Assembly: GCA_037447655.1 (NCBI GenBank)
Contig: JBBHKE010002000.1
Span: 119,364 to 183,363, forward strand
Source of the DNA: Zygnema cylindricum
Lineage: Eukaryota; Streptophyta; Zygnematophyceae; Zygnematales; Zygnemataceae
Direction: 5' to 3'
DNA length: 64,000 bases
Shown: positions 23,201-35,774 of the stretch, piece after piece
How positions within the stretch are numbered: the stretch's first letter is position 1
Layout: every line of letters starts with the position of its first letter
Program-made: the position numbers and the translations under genes
Notes under the pieces: generated by a model
What the model saw: only the letters and a program-made list of their open reading frames with translations
What the model was told of the DNA's origin: nothing
Database searches by the model: none

Positions 23201-24607
23201 ACACAATCGAGCGCTACAAGGCCAGATTAGTGGCAAAGGGATTTATACAAAAGGAGGGAATTGACTACGAGAAAACCTTTGCCCCGGTGGTCAGATTTCC
23301 CTCCATCCGCATACTTCTCAGCTTGGAAGCAGCGGATGACATGGAAGTGCACCAGATGGACATCAAGACTGCCTTTTTGCATGGAGAATTGGAAGAGGAG
23401 ATCTTCATGCGACAACCCGAAGGTTTTGTGGAGGAAGGAGAGGAGAGTAAGGTATGCCGGCTGTTAAATCTCTTTATGGTTTGATACAGGCGCCTCGACA
23501 GTGGAATAAGAAGCTTGATGAGTTTCTACCGGTCTGGGATATATCCGGATCAGCTCAGATCACTCAATCTATGTTTTTGAAGATGAGGAAGGTATCATAT
23601 TCATTGCAATTTATGTTGATGATTTGCTTGTTTTAAGTAAATCAATGGAAAAAAATAATAAACAGAAAACTGATCTTAAGAGGAGATTTGAAATGAAGGA
23701 TATGGGTGGAGCAAAATATATTTTGGGAATTCAAGGGGAGAGAGACCGAAAAAGAAAAATTATAAGATTGACTCAAAAGGAAGCAATATAGAACATGCTT
23801 GAAAAATTTCAAATGGATAAAGCTAATAGTTGTACAACTCCAATGGAGTTGAAGAAGGGAAGTGAGGGGAGTGAGGAAGAAGGAGTCATAGTCTTAGAAG
23901 AGAAATTATCTCCAGAAGAACAGAAGTTCATGCAGACTATTCCTTACAGGCAAGTAGTGGGAAGTGTAATCTATTTTATGAATTATACCCGGCCGGATTT
24001 AGCTGCAGCTGTAGGAGTGCTGAGTAGAAGTCTAAATGCTCCCACTAAGAAGGATTGGGAGGCACCTAAGAGAGTTTTTAGATACTTGATAGGAACTAGG
24101 GATCTATGGGTGCATTTGGGTGGGGAGATTACTGACATCACTACTTGGAGCGATGCTAGTTATGGTGATGCTCCTATGAGGAGATGCACTTCTGGATATG
24201 TATTATATGTGGGTGATGGGGCTTGCTGTTGGAGTAGCAAACAACAAAAATTTATTGCTCAGTCCACCATGGAGGCTGAGTATATGGCCTCTTGCTCTGT
24301 TGTAAAAAAATTGATGTGGGTCAAGTCTTTGCTTGGTGAGCTTGGTCACCTTAAGAGTGGTGTGCAGAATTTTTTTTGTGATAATCAGGCTGCAATCGCT
24401 ATTTCTGCCAATCCTAAACATCATTTTAAAGCTAAACACATGGACATTAGACTCAGCTTTGTTAGAGAGAAAGTAGAAAACAAAATAATCAGTTTAGAGT
24501 ACCGACCAGATAGTGAGATGGTAGCAGATATGATGACCAAACCTGTGCCTTCCCCTAAGCTAATTTTCTGCAGGGAAAAGTGTGGTCTGAAATTAAAGAT
24601 TGACTAG
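20253..24607 (+). pseudogene. Copia1 gag-pol pseudogene
   Basis: The frame starts at ATG 20253, inside the last 20 bp of the 5' LTR, and runs through the primer-binding site (encoded VMGPPSRVP). Pieces in order: gag with zinc knuckle CHFCKKPRHYMAEC (21150-21195); protease with DSSAS near 21410 instead of DSGAS; integrase zinc region WHKRLGH and CSGCAQGKAHR (21800-21945); integrase core D and E regions to 22390; RT from 23190 (KARLVAKGF, MDIKTAFL); the YVDD region near 23610, frameshifted; RNase H 23795-24607 (WSDASYGD, STMEAEY, CDNQAAI). It carries at least five in-frame stops (20928, 21557, 23185 and others) and several frameshifts. The first stop replaces the CAG found in Copia2. The copy is not functional. 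Confidence 0.93.
20273..20288 (+). promoter_or_regulatory. Copia1 primer-binding site, half-tRNA type
   Basis: GGTTATGGGCCCACCC follows the LTR directly. It is complementary to the anticodon stem-loop region of initiator tRNA-Met (GGGCCCATAACC), not to a tRNA 3' end. Drosophila copia is known to prime from a 5' half of initiator tRNA-Met in this way. Confidence 0.75.
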
Positions 24608-25681
24608 AAAATAAGGGGAGTGTAGAAATTAATGGTCTTTTAAAGTATTTTCTAGGTCTAAATAGAAATATAGAAAGAAGCCGAGGCAGTCTACCTCTAA
24701 CTTCTCTCTCCAACTCTCAAACTTGTCGCAGTCACTGAGAAATTGGAGAGGGAGCTAGAGCCATGGCTACCTAGGCTATCCAGAGGTTTACGGGAAATTT
24801 GTATTAGTTAGGGTTTATTTATTTAAAAGGATTGTGCCGGCGACAGGAATTGATTCGTGTACCTACCGGTCGGCAGACAGGGAGTAGCCGGTAGCCTTAG
24901 CCGTTAACTCTAGGAATAACATTACGTAATATGTAGTTTGATAATTATTTAAACATTAATACGTAGGATAAATCATTTAACTGTAACTGTTTACGGTATA
25001 CATAGATCCGGTAATGTATAAGTACGGAATACGGTACATGCAAGAAATCAATACCTCTCATTTATTTCGTAAGTGAAACGAATATCGCGCATGTATTTAT
25101 TACGGCTACGATTAAATTCGTTTCTAATCGGACGGCCGGAATTAGCGCCGAGATCGCGGAAGAAGATTTTGGCGGTTTGTGGCCATCGCCACATCGGATG
25201 ACGCGTGGCGAAATTACATTGGATCGTGGAATCTCCGGAGATAATGGCACCGAATCCGGATATGACATGTGTCGACATTTAAGTCGTGTCGTACAATGTC
25301 CGTACATAAAGTACACCGGCAGCTCTACTTTTGCGTACGGAACTGTATTCTGATTGGTTCCGTACATCAGCAGATAGATTCTGTGAGAGAGAGATAAGAC
25401 TTAGAAAAATTAGGATATAGGACCCTCTCTCCCAAAGAGCTTCTGTACAAAAGGTCAACTTTGACCCTCCATAACTTACTGCTCAAGGGAGCAAATTCAG
25501 AGATTCTTTTTGCTATCGACTCAGGGGAGTCTTCCCTTCACAGGGGTGCAGGTGGTCAAAGTTTTTGTTTGCCAGGGTGATAGTTATATTTGATGAAACA
25601 AAAAGGGGTCAGGATTATCCTAGAGGCTTCTTGCAAGCTGTCCACTCTGAGGACTTATGGAGGTCTCAGAGTTTCAATAAA

Positions 25682-26272
25682 AGCCAGCCTGTTCGACGAC
25701 AGAAAAATCTTGGTTGTATGGCCAGCCTGTTCGACGACAAAAAAACTTGGTTGTAGGACCTCTTGTGACGTCTCGTTCATAAATGTGCGATACAACGATT
25801 CACGTACAAATGGTACATTCTTCGACATTTGTACAAACTTTAATTTTGCAACGGTTTTCGTGGCCGTTGATACCACAACAACCCCTAAGAACGTTCATAT
25901 TGTACATTAGCGTGACCCTACTAGATATTTTAATCGGCGCCTGCCCATACACATACGCAGTTGCGATTTTGTCCTTTTGGAAATGATGATTATTCCCGGG
26001 CGGCTCAACAGGTCCAACGTGGTACCAATCGCAATCTAACACCTCATTCATTGGCACGACCTGATGGAAGCGTGTTACAGATATTACTGCCAGTAAACGT
26101 GTTCGTACGATTATTGGGAACGTATGATGTAAGGTTACCCTTAGTATTTTTTCGTATGAATCTTACCTTTCAATTGCAACCGTCAGATCCACAATCGGAC
26201 ATGTGTGTACGGGGAATAGATGTAATTTATTGGCAAAAGAAATATCAACACTAATAGCGATTCGGTATGTAC
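25682..26272. repeat. Short tandem repeat and repeat fragment
   Basis: A 38-bp unit beginning GCCAGCCTGTTCGACGACA is present twice (25683 and 25721). From about 26160 to 26272 the sequence matches 1825-1930 and ends in a family C inverted-repeat end (TAATAGCGATTCGG). No gene is seen. Confidence 0.55.
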
Positions 26273-26273
26273 T

Positions 26274-26895
26274 GTACACTGCAATCGTAATTAGAGTAAA
26301 TTACTCTAATTCGGTCGCTCGAAATTTCGACTCTATCATATCAAATAGAGTAATCGATTCTATTTTTTTCATTATTCTTATTTAGGTGAGGTTTAATTAG
26401 CGTAAAAAATTATAATATACGTAACTTTTAAATAGTGTGGAGTACGGACGACGTCTGACCGTGCAAAATTGTACTTTTATTAGTAAAAAGGTACAAATAA
26501 TGATTTAATAGAATCGCGCTCGCACGTGAAATCGCACTAAACAAAAAAATGAATCACATCGAAAAAAAGCCTTTCGCATAACTCTCGTCCGTCGACAGCA
26601 TCGTCCGTCAGTGTGAACATTAACTGACATTCAATACGACAAATATTATTAGCGTCATAATGACGTCAATATACCGGACTGACACATTTTGTACGTCTAC
26701 GTAATTTAGTGTTCATAATTATCGCGCACATAATTATCGCCGACATAACCCAACATAGAATAACTAAATAAATTAGAGTAAACTTCATAGTTGAAAAAGC
26801 TGTGACACATAAATTAGCGTCAATTACTTTAATTGTTTTTTTTGGGTTTTTGTACTCTAATTTTTTCATTACTCTAATTACGATTCGCGGTGTAC
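26274..26895. mobile_element. MITE, family C
   Basis: The left end GTACACTGCAATCGTAATTA is mirrored by the right end around TAATTACGATTCGCGGTGTA. The internal motif ATAGTGTGGAGTACGGACG matches other family members. About 622 bp, no coding capacity. Confidence 0.7.
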
Positions 26896-28300
26896 TGTAG
26901 AGCTTCTCCTACAAATGTGACATGAATAAGTTTCTTGCTCGGAGTTTTTGCTTCCTCCTTCTATGACTTCCATTGCAGTCAACCTGCTTCCAGGAAATAA
27001 ACGTCTTAGAAAATTGTACGGAATTGGTAAAATGTACGGTAGTGATGATAGCAGACAAAGTAGTCTTTTTATAGGGAAGACAAAGTGCGTTAGCGTCCGT
27101 ACTTGTTGTAAAGGGGAAATAACTTCACCAAAATGTCAATATGATTGTCCTATGACGACACAATTAGTTTCAAAATCCGAAATGAATTTAAAATTTGAAT
27201 CGGATTTGAGAAGAGTTGACAGAAGAGCTTTTCTTTCTCTTTTGACTGCCATTTCTTTTTAAGCCATATGAGAGGAAGCTTCGGCGAGGGAGAAGAGGAA
27301 ACAAAAGATTATTCCTGAAGAGGATTACAAAACAAGAGGTTGTTTTCTCCTCTCCCTCCCCGCCTCCCTCTCTTTCTCCCTCTCTCTCTCCCTCATGATA
27401 AGTGTGGAGAGATCATTTGCACTGCCAAATTATTTGTCTATATTGTATAAAAAATAACAACATTGGTAAAAATTTCATTTATTTTATTTGTGTGAAATAA
27501 AAAAAAAATGAATCCTTATTTGAAATTTGTGAAGAGAAGCATTTCTTTTGGACGCTTCTGAATGTCTTGCCTCACATTTAGTTTCCATTTTTAAATGTTA
27601 CATTTTTACACTTATATGATATACAGTTTTATATTTTCTTGTCCTTGGCATGTGGACGATTCACATAGTTTTTGTTTATTCCATTTTCTGTTTTTTTGTA
27701 ATGTTGGAGCATTATTTTGTTGGTTTATGTACTCTTTAATTTTTCAAATTAGCTAAAATATCCGTCAAAGATATTAGGATTCTAATTTGGATAACTTTTT
27801 ATCTATTTAAATTGTTAAATGTTTGTCCTAACCGTTCAGAAGCAGCTTCAAGCCAGTCATCTTTTATGTCAACTTTTATCCACACTGTAATGTGGTTTAA
27901 ACTCATGATATGTGTCTGTTTTAATACACTGTGCGTCATTATTAGCGTCAACGTTTTTCTTGCCACGTTAATCATCTTTTCTCCATGCACACTTGTTGCA
28001 TTATTAATCCGACGGCTTTCGTGAAAATTTAAGGATATTACCTTTTGTTTGGTGGTTTCAAAACTGAAATTGGACACATAAAATAGCACAGAAAATAGCT
28101 GGTTAAAATGGACAAAAAAAAATGGCGCTAATAACAATACACGATGTAGTTTTTTGTTATGACCAAGGGTGATATGTGTAGTACGATACAAGTTAGCATG
28201 GGACCTACTTGATTTCAAAAAGTTGTAGTTGCACAATTGCATTTAAAATTTTCCAACATAATTAGACTTGCTTTAGAAACCACAGTATTATATAAACATT

Positions 28301-28498
28301 ATTTTGTAAACAGTCTTAGCAAAACTGGTATAAACACCATTTTTTTGTTATGGTTGTTTATTAATCACCTCGTGTTTATCATCGCTATTAGTGTTAGACA
28401 TTTTGTAAACAGTCTTAGCAAAACTGGTATAAACACCATTTTTTTGTTATGGTTGTTTATTAATCACCTCGTGTTTATCATCGCTATTAGTGTTAGAC
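28301..28498 (+). repeat. Perfect 99-bp tandem duplication
   Basis: Copies 28301-28399 and 28400-28498 are identical by eye. Each ends in a family C type end (TCATCGCTATTAGTG). Because 99 is divisible by three, a frame across it repeats a 33-residue hydrophobic segment; I do not regard that as a gene. Identity implies a recent duplication or an assembly artefact. Confidence 0.9.
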
Positions 28499-28837
28499 AT
28501 TTTTGATGCACTTAAACGTCTTTAACTTCATTTTCAACCGTGTTTTATTTTTTTACGGGAGCAATCCAAAGGTACTGGTCTTCCTTTTTGATCCTGATAT
28601 CGTGATATCGTGATTAAATATCTGAAAAATTTGTAATGAGAAAAATGAGTTCTGAGCGCCTAAACAAAAAATGTATTTTTGTTATGGCTGTTGTTTATTT
28701 ATATGTTAACTCATGTTTCCCCTGTGGCTTTGTTGAAGATGGTATGAAATACTACGATTGTTTGGATGGAAAAGGAGAAGTGGCAGAAAATGGAAGTCTA
28801 GTTTCTGTATGTATTCCTTGCGGCCTCTTTAATGTTT

Positions 28838-28912
28838 ATGTTTATATTTATGTTCATATATATGTCTGTGTTTATGTTTATATTTATGTTTGCGTTTATG
28901 TTTATGTTTTCA
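28838..28912 (+). repeat. TTTATG-type microsatellite
   Basis: Imperfect hexamer repeat of TTTATG with TTTATA, TTCATA and TTTGCG variants. Confidence 0.85.
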
Positions 28913-29410
28913 CACAACAATATTTTTTTATATTCTGAATATACTCGGGAGTGTTAAAAGTTTTGTTACTCTTTTTTTTTTCTTTCGCATCAAAACATTT
29001 CACATTAAAGCATTTTGTTTTTCTAAATCAAAACAATTAAAGATTCAATTAAAGATTTATCATGAATTGATTAGACAATTCATTGGTCGATTAATTATTG
29101 TGAAAGATGTATTATTGAGTACAAGCTCATTAGTCAATGGTATGACAAGGATATCAGGTGGAAAAGTTTGGTTTTCTCTACATTTCCAATTCAAAATCTC
29201 AAAGTTTCACTTTATTCATTGTTATGTTATTATTGCACTTTGTAATTTTTTTGTAGAAATGATGCCTTGAGGTTTTACTTCTCAATGTTATTAAGTTGTT
29301 TTTGGATTCTAAACACAATGGAAAGTTGTTGATACTAAATGGTTTTGTCTTAGCCCTAATGTTTTTTGCGGTCCAAAATTGTCCACCGAATCAGGACTAG
29401 ATATACAATT

Positions 29411-29546
29411 ATTAACACTAAAACAATCCTCATACTAATTGTTTATTAACACTAAAACAATCCTCATACTAAGTTTTTATTAATACTAAAATAATTCTCA
29501 TACTAATTGTTTATTAACACTAATACAATCCTTATGCTAATTGTTG
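29411..29546 (+). repeat. 34-bp tandem repeat, four copies
   Basis: Units start ATTAACACTA (or ATTAATACTA) at 29411, 29445, 29479 and 29513, exactly 34 bp apart. Each contains CTCATACTAATTGTTT or a close variant. Confidence 0.92.
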
Positions 29547-30842
29547 TTCACCGCTAAAAGCGATTCACAGTGTACTTCAATTCACATTGATTTTTGTTTT
29601 CCAGTTTATGATGGATTTTTATCGTGGGGTTTATTTTTTCATTTTTAATTCTAATTTAGTTTCGTATAACGTGGTTGGTTTTGCACTGTTAAAAGAATTA
29701 CTGTTAAGAAAAGAATTAGTATTATTAACGTTATTTTGTGGTAAGCGGGCAAAAAAGAAATGACATTGAATTATTGTTATAAACACTAATAGCGACTCAT
29801 GGTGTGAGGTTGTCCTGGTAACTTTTAACTCTTTTCTTGGAAGAGAGGGAAGAGTGGCTTATTGTTTTTATGTTTTTTTTTTTTTTTTTCAATTTGTTGC
29901 AGGTTTATTTCTATTGTGTTCACAAATCTTTGACACTGGTTTCCAGTAGAGAGTCAAAACTCATCGGAGAGAATCGGGTCATTGCTCAAGTAATATGATA
30001 TGACTTTCTATTTTGTTCGTCTTTTTCTGTAGGTACGACCGGAAGTGCAAAATGCCATTAATATATGCTTTTGTTTTCCTATCTTTATTTTGATACGTGT
30101 TTTACTTCGTTTATATAATAATATTAACGTTGAATCATTTGAATTTACCGTGATTTTCCTTTTTCTTTTTTCCCCTTTACCTATTATGTACGAACATCTT
30201 GTCGTTTTCATAAAATATATTTATTAGATGTTAACTTTTGTGGCGTGTTTCGATTTAGTCTGTCGTTTCATGTCGTCGTGTCCGCATCGAGGGCGCCGAA
30301 TGCGGTTTCTAAAGATTACGCTAATTCTCGTGTGTGTTGTCGCTTTCGTCGTTGCTGTCGCAGTCGCAGTCGCGTGTTCTCGTCGCCGTCGCTGCGATAT
30401 CGTTTCACTTTCTTGGTACGGTTAACTCGCATCGATGCCATCCTGGTACCTCTCGTCGCCACCTTGACGTTGTCGGCCGCTCGAAGTACTTGCGCTGCTG
30501 GCGGCCTCGTTCTCTGCAAACAATTCTACAAAAACTGGAATGTTAATCTCGCCCGTACATGTAAACAATTCTGCAAAAACTGGAACGTTAGTCTCGCCCG
30601 TACACCTGTACTTTTGAAATCCCGTGACCCCTGTCCGATCAATGTCGTTCCTAGATTTTCGTCGCGGACCTATAGGAGCGTCACAATTTGTCGTAGGAGT
30701 TACATGTACTCTTTACGTACCAATCCGTTTCTGCGCAGTTCGATTTCGAAGTTGGCGGTGTAGATGTCGTTTCGGCAGTTTCAATATACGACGCCTTTGT
30801 CGCTTTGTGTCGTTGTCGTATTCCACAACATGTACCTGCTGT

Positions 30843-31239
30843 TAGTGTTGGGTATCGAGGACCACTTGCCGATATTCGATATGTACCGAATTTTAGGTAC
30901 CCGATAATCGATATATCACTTCGATATATCGATTACCGAAATATCGCGATGTAATACCGATATATTGTCGATATATCGTATCGACGATATATCGAAAATG
31001 AAAATTTTATTTTTTTTTTTCAAAAAATGAAAATTGGGGGGATATTACGTACGATTTTCCGTCCAATTTTTCGTACAGTTTTCCGTACTCTCACTGTACG
31101 GACAAGCAATTTTTGCGATATATATCGCGATAATTTATGTTGGTCTCGGTACGATATATCGAGGAATCTGCTCGATCGATATTCGATATATTGAATATCG
31201 AAATTATCGCGATATGAAACTACCCGATACCCAACACTA
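30843..31239. mobile_element. hAT MITE with 8-bp target duplication
   Basis: This 397-bp element starts TAGTGTTGGGTATCG and ends with its inverse CGATACCCAACACTA, flanked by perfect CCTGCTGT (30835-30842 and 31240-31247). The interior is rich in palindromic CGATATATCG motifs and has no coding capacity. It is closely related to 60569-60982. Confidence 0.93.
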
Positions 31240-31247
31240 CCTGCTGT

Positions 31248-32761
31248 AATTTGACCTAGGCCCTTGTCGTCCCCATATAGGTAGAGACGCTCTTGTCCTT
31301 CAGTACTTTTCTTCCTCAGAGCTTCTCCTTTGAAGTTCATTTCTGATTTTTTGTCTAAGTCCTCTTCTATTTTTCTAATCTCTCTCGGGCTGTCGTATCC
31401 TAATGCTACCAATTGGTGTTAAAACTTAGGTTCTCTATTTGGTGAGGTCGTCCTTCTTCGTTTCTCTCCCAGAAACTAGCCTTATGACTTCCCCTCCAAA
31501 CCCTAATATGTGGAGGAGTTCTCTTTTCTTTCTTCCCAACCACGTCTTTCGTTGTGGCCGTAATCTTGGGACTCCTATTCTAGGATAAATTTTGATGTCT
31601 CCCAGCTGTTTTCAAAAAAGGTATGTTTCCTTTCCCTTCCTCAATTCTATGGTTGAAGGTGTCCTTGTTACTATTTTCTGTTTTCCTTCCCTTGGAAACT
31701 CCTCTCTTGAGAATTTCCCCTCTAGATTTGACTGAGCGTTTTTCTCCCTCTAAAAGTTTTGGTTTTCTATTTTTGTGTTCAGTTTGGGGATTGGATGGCG
31801 ATATTAGGGTTTCTATCTTACTTACTTCCTCCTTTGTGATCACCTTTTCCACTGTTCTTTCTTCCAAGTTCACTTTCATGGGAGGTGTAGGTTCACTTTA
31901 ATGGGAGGTATGGCTAGCTGAACTTCGGCACTTCCCGCATTTCTTTGATGTGGGTATTCGGTTTCGGCATCTGTCTCTCTAACGTAAGACACGCTTGTCT
32001 TTGGGTTGCTCCAAAACTCTCCACCTGTGTCCTGCAATCAGATTTGGATTCTTTGCTTTGCTTAATGTCTCCAGTTTTGGATTTTTTGCATTATTTTATG
32101 TCAGTGAATGAATTTACCTTTTTTTTTCTTTCTGCCTTTTTTCTTTGCAGGATAAATCTATCCGGATACAGGAAGTCCCTCGTGTGGAATGGCTCCATTG
32201 CTTCCATAACACTCTCACTGTCCTCCAAATCTCGAATTTCGGGTGAGTTTGGACATTCCTCCCTTTTCCGTATACTTTTTCTTTCCCTTCTCCTTGTTTC
32301 CCACAACTTGTGAGATCTGTTAGGATTTTTCTATGGTTTTGCTCTCGGTTGGATTTTGGAGTTTCAGATTACCGTTTCAAGAACTTGATTCTTGATTGTT
32401 TTGATTTTTTTATTATCCTCATTATCCTCTCTCTGACTGAGCCTCAATTTCTCTTCTTCTCCTTCTTTTCTAACAGATTTATGAAGGGTAACGACAAGAA
32501 CTGCTACGGGTGGACTCGCTATCTTCGTTGGTCTAATGGTGAATTTTGAGTGTTATTGTTTTTTAGAATTATGACGATAAACTTTATTTCTTTTTTTTTA
32601 TATATATAGTTTTTTATATATATTATATATTTTTATATATAAATATATATTATTTTTCTCGAAAATACGTGTGTAGGGGTTTTTGCGGCATGATTAGCAC
32701 ATTATCATTGCGTGATTAAAGGTTTATAACGGTTTGATTAAAACCCAATTTATGGTTCTAG
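31248..32761. other. Unassigned stretch with weak minus-strand coding signal
   Basis: On the minus strand there are short Lys/Glu/Arg-rich frames: 31879-31580 (100 residues), 32306-32091, and one ending just outside the MITE (31412 to about 31248, containing GYDSPREIRKIEEDL). They could be pieces of one gene or retroelement ORF interrupted by introns or decay, but no domain is recognisable. An AT dinucleotide-rich run lies at 32598-32656. Confidence 0.3.
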
Positions 32762-32766
32762 AAATA

Positions 32767-33252
32767 TGTAATAGGGTTACAAGAGAACTGAGTACGCGGA
32801 GGCAGAGTAGAGCAGCTGCTATGGTTGCGATGTCAGAGCAGCGCAGCTGCGATGTCAGACTAGCGCAGCATAGCAACGTAGTATAACAACATAACAGCGT
32901 AGCATAGCAGTATCGCAACGCGCAGGTTCTAGAAAGAGCGGTATGGTTTTGGAACGTGGAAGTGATCGATTCAGATTGTCTACGTGTACATAGCCGTACA
33001 ATTGTAATACCAAGTTGACTAGCGGCTAGTTAGTTTAAATAGTGAAGAAGACTTAGTCAAAAGAGACTCTTTTTGCAAGTAGACTTTAGACAACGAGCAT
33101 TCAATCTTGTAATATTTCTTCTTCATTAAAAAAGGACAAGCTTTCCCTTGTGTTCACTGTGTGACCTTGTTGTTACTACGAGTAACTCTCTGGGATTATT
33201 CCGCTATGCATTGTGGGCGTGGTATCTCGATTCCCCCCCCCCCCTTTTAACA
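32767..33252 (+). repeat. Chromovirus 5' LTR
   Basis: Starts TGTAATAGGGTTAC and ends CCCCTTTTAACA. It contains a degenerate AGCATAGCAACGTA repeat block and a poly-C tract near 33232-33244, both shared with the 3' LTR. A TTTAAATAGTG motif near 33036 could be a TATA-type promoter element. Confidence 0.9.
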
Positions 33253-33268
33253 TTGGTATCGGAGCCCC
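33253..33268 (+). promoter_or_regulatory. Chromovirus primer-binding site (initiator tRNA-Met)
   Basis: TTGGTATCGGAGCCCC contains TGGTATCGGAGC, one base from the usual plant TGGTATCAGAGC site complementary to the 3' end of initiator tRNA-Met. Confidence 0.85.
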
Positions 33269-33285
33269 TCTCGTGACCCGACAGC

Positions 33286-34569
33286 ATGGAAGGTCGTGGC
33301 GTGTCCACAACTGATATGTTAGAGCGAGTACTTCGGGAATTAGAGAATGTCAGATTGCAAAACGCTCACCTGAGTGACACCGTCGCCACATTGGAATCTC
33401 GTCTTGGTGATCGGACACACGGAAGCATGGAAAGAGATTTGCGGAGGCCTAAGTTAAGACTTCCCGATAAGTTTGACCCTGTCACGTATAAGAAACTCGA
33501 TGCCTGGTAGTTTTCGATAGCGAACTATTTGGAGAACTTCCTCGGCTTATCTGGTCGTGAAAAGATTTGCTACGCGGGAGGATTACTTAAAGGAGCCGCA
33601 AGAGCATGGTGGAGAGCAATGGTGGAAAGCGACGAGGTACCCGTTGATTGGGCTATGTTCGTCAGTTCTCTCCGTGACTGCTCTATGAACACGGTCAAGG
33701 CAGCAAGGGATTCAATTTCGGTATTAAAACAACGCACTTCCGTCTTGGAGTATACGCAACGGTTCTTAGAATGCAAAGTCCAAATCCCAACGATGACAGA
33801 AGACGAAGCCATTGATCGTTATAAGAAGGTGCTCAAGGCGTCTATTTGAAAGGATGTGGAGCATTGGCTCGCTCAAAAAACAACATCTCCCGGCCTCTCG
33901 GGGATTGTCCAGTTTCCAGAACGGACTGATTCCGTCGACTTCACTCATTGAAGGTCCTATCATTTCGGATCGAGCAGTAGCGGAGGAGGTCAAAGGGACG
34001 ATGGCCCGACCCCCATGGAGTTAGGAGCCATTAAGGAGGACGCCCACGTGATCAATGCAATTAAGAAGAAAAAGAGAGCCACGAGAAACAGGACCAACGT
34101 CTTGTCTCCCGAGGAACTCCAACGGAAAAGACAAAACGGACTATGTTTCTAGTGTGGTTCCCTAGATCATATGGCTCGAGAATGCCCAAAAAGGAAGGGT
34201 CCCAAGAAAGGCAAGTTTAATGTCATGAGATTAGCACGAGAAGGTGGAGACACTTTGGTTTTTACCGGCAAAATTGGAGACAACGCATCTAACTTCGTGG
34301 TAAACTCAGGCGCGTCGGAGAATTTCATCAACAAGTTGACGGCGAAAAAGTTGAAGCTCCATGTTATTGCTGTTCCGTATAGCCAGTCAGATCAATTGGC
34401 CGATGGCAGCTCTCTCTCGATCACCTATCGTACACCTCGATTACGTGTTAGTATGGGGAACTTTCGTTGGTGTGAGATGCTTCATGTGTTACCTCTCGAA
34501 GATCATGAGGTAATCTTGGGGAAACCATGGCTTCAATAATGGAACCAGGTGATTGATTGGAGGAGCAAC
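33286..34569 (+). pseudogene. Chromovirus gag and protease pseudogene
   Basis: Starts MEGRGVSTTDMLERVL with a short coiled-coil-like N-terminus. The capsid part carries KICYAGGLLKGAARAWW near 33565-33615. In-frame stops occur at 33508 (TAG), 33847 (TGA) and inside the zinc knuckle near 34150, where CF-stop-CGSLDHMAREC replaces the CX2CX4HX4C pattern. The protease at 34290-34539 has VNSGAS where VDSGAS is expected, so the catalytic Asp is Asn. Sequence after 34540 is decayed and meets unrelated DNA before Copia2. Confidence 0.88.
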
Positions 34570-35769
34570 AACATGAGAGTGAGAAAAGGGGATAAATAGT
34601 GTGGGGTAAATTCGGGAGCGGCTGGTAAAGATCTAAAAGAGCGACGCCTGCTTTCAGCTTTATAGCATAAGAGGGAGCTCAAGAAAGAGGAAACAGTTAA
34701 AATGGTTTATAGCATAAGAGGGCGCTCAAGAAAGAGGAAACACTTCAAATGGCGGTCGTGCAGCCAGTAGAGGATGTTAAGGAGGGAATTCCATGGGAGT
34801 GGACTAAGAAAGACCCCGACTTCAACTCCAAAGACGGTGCCGACCTGGGAAATGTTGTTTTTGAAAAGTGAGTTTCGTGCTCACGCGACTTTTTGTGCAT
34901 ACACAGTGTTTCGTGAGTACTTGACGCGATATTTAATGTTTATGCGATCTTGATTTACTGTGGAGGTTCGAATGGATTTGCGAATTCAAGGAGTAATGAT
35001 ACTAATTGTTTTGGGATGTACGGAACTATTTCAGTGGCGCAAACAAACGTAAGGAAAAATACGGAATATGCAAGTCAAATGTACGGCGGATCACGAAGCG
35101 ATCGGTCTTGAAATGTTGTGAAAAAGGATGCCGCCAGTACAGACTAATTTGGATGAGGTGACGTTAGATCGTCAAGTGGATTGTGTGATCACGTGACACG
35201 ACATCAATTATGCCGAATAAGAGCTACGGACGGCGGCACCGTCAATTTGGTCATTTTGGTGAGGGACGCGAAATCGAGTCCATCACATGATATTTATTTT
35301 GGACGGTCCACATTCGTTTGAGTAAATTCGTAAGGTTTGTAAATATTTACAACAATCTTTTGTCCTATGTGTATTAGTTATTAGTGAAGATCTATTCATT
35401 CTGACATATCTGAAGTTTTCGGGTATACTCACATTAATAGAGGTAGAAGATAGATTACGTACGGGTGGTATGCCTCCGCAGTCAGTAGTGAGCTCTAGTG
35501 TATCTTTGTAGGACTTAGTCATTTTTTGGACTTAGGAACTTTTTGGACAAAAACTATTTTTGCTCCTTTTTGGTAATTTACATCTAGGAATTTCTCTCAG
35601 GTATATTGGGAGAATTATCTAGAATTTTGCATGTGTGTTCCTCATTTTATTGGTAATATTTTGGCAAATTTGCAGACTTAGTGTGTTTTTGGTTTGCTTC
35701 GGGTTTCATTGTGAAGTTGGTCTGATTTATCAAAGGTCTAGCAGACTGTTTTTCTGCAACTTTGACTGG
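34570..35769. other. Decayed chromovirus and unassigned sequence
   Basis: A 47-bp tandem duplication begins at 34659 and 34706 (TTTATAGCATAAGAGGG). From about 34900 to 35769 I see no similarity to pol, although this should lie between protease and RT, so other DNA may have been inserted here. No gene is recognised. Confidence 0.45.
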
Positions 35770-35774
35770 GTGAT

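Larger units (their letters stand above)
19218..25676 (+). mobile_element. Copia1: Ty1/copia retrotransposon, decayed
   Basis: LTRs are 19218-20272 (1055 bp) and 24621-25676 (1056 bp), with perfect target duplications ATAAA at 19213-19217 and 25677-25681. The 3' LTR starts TGTAGAAATT, while the 5' LTR starts TATAGAAATT, so the terminal TG has mutated. The primer-binding site begins GGTTATGGGCCCA at 20273. A purine tract AAAATAAGGGGAG precedes the 3' LTR. Order of domains is gag, protease, integrase, RT, RNase H, which defines copia. Confidence 0.95.
26900..30834. other. Gene-poor AT-rich stretch with short repeats
   Basis: No coding region is recognisable. A fragment at 27920-28085 is the inverse of 1780-1935. 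Fragments of family C ends occur near 28380, 29565 and 29795. Short frames such as 26948-27262 and 30245-30763 show no known domain; the latter is Arg/Ser/Cys-rich and of low complexity. Confidence 0.5.

Noticed and set aside
28237-28506. Hydrophobic repeat protein
   Set aside because: The repeat is a 99-bp DNA duplication of a MITE-like end, open only because its length is a multiple of three.
30245-30763. 172-codon Arg/Ser/Cys-rich frame
   Set aside because: Driven by CGT/TCG-rich low-complexity sequence. Overlapping frames are equally open and no domain is visible.
31248-32306. Host gene with introns on the minus strand
   Set aside because: Short Lys/Glu-rich frames and possible splice-like sites exist, but no domain, no consistent frame and no supporting structure. 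Left as unassigned.
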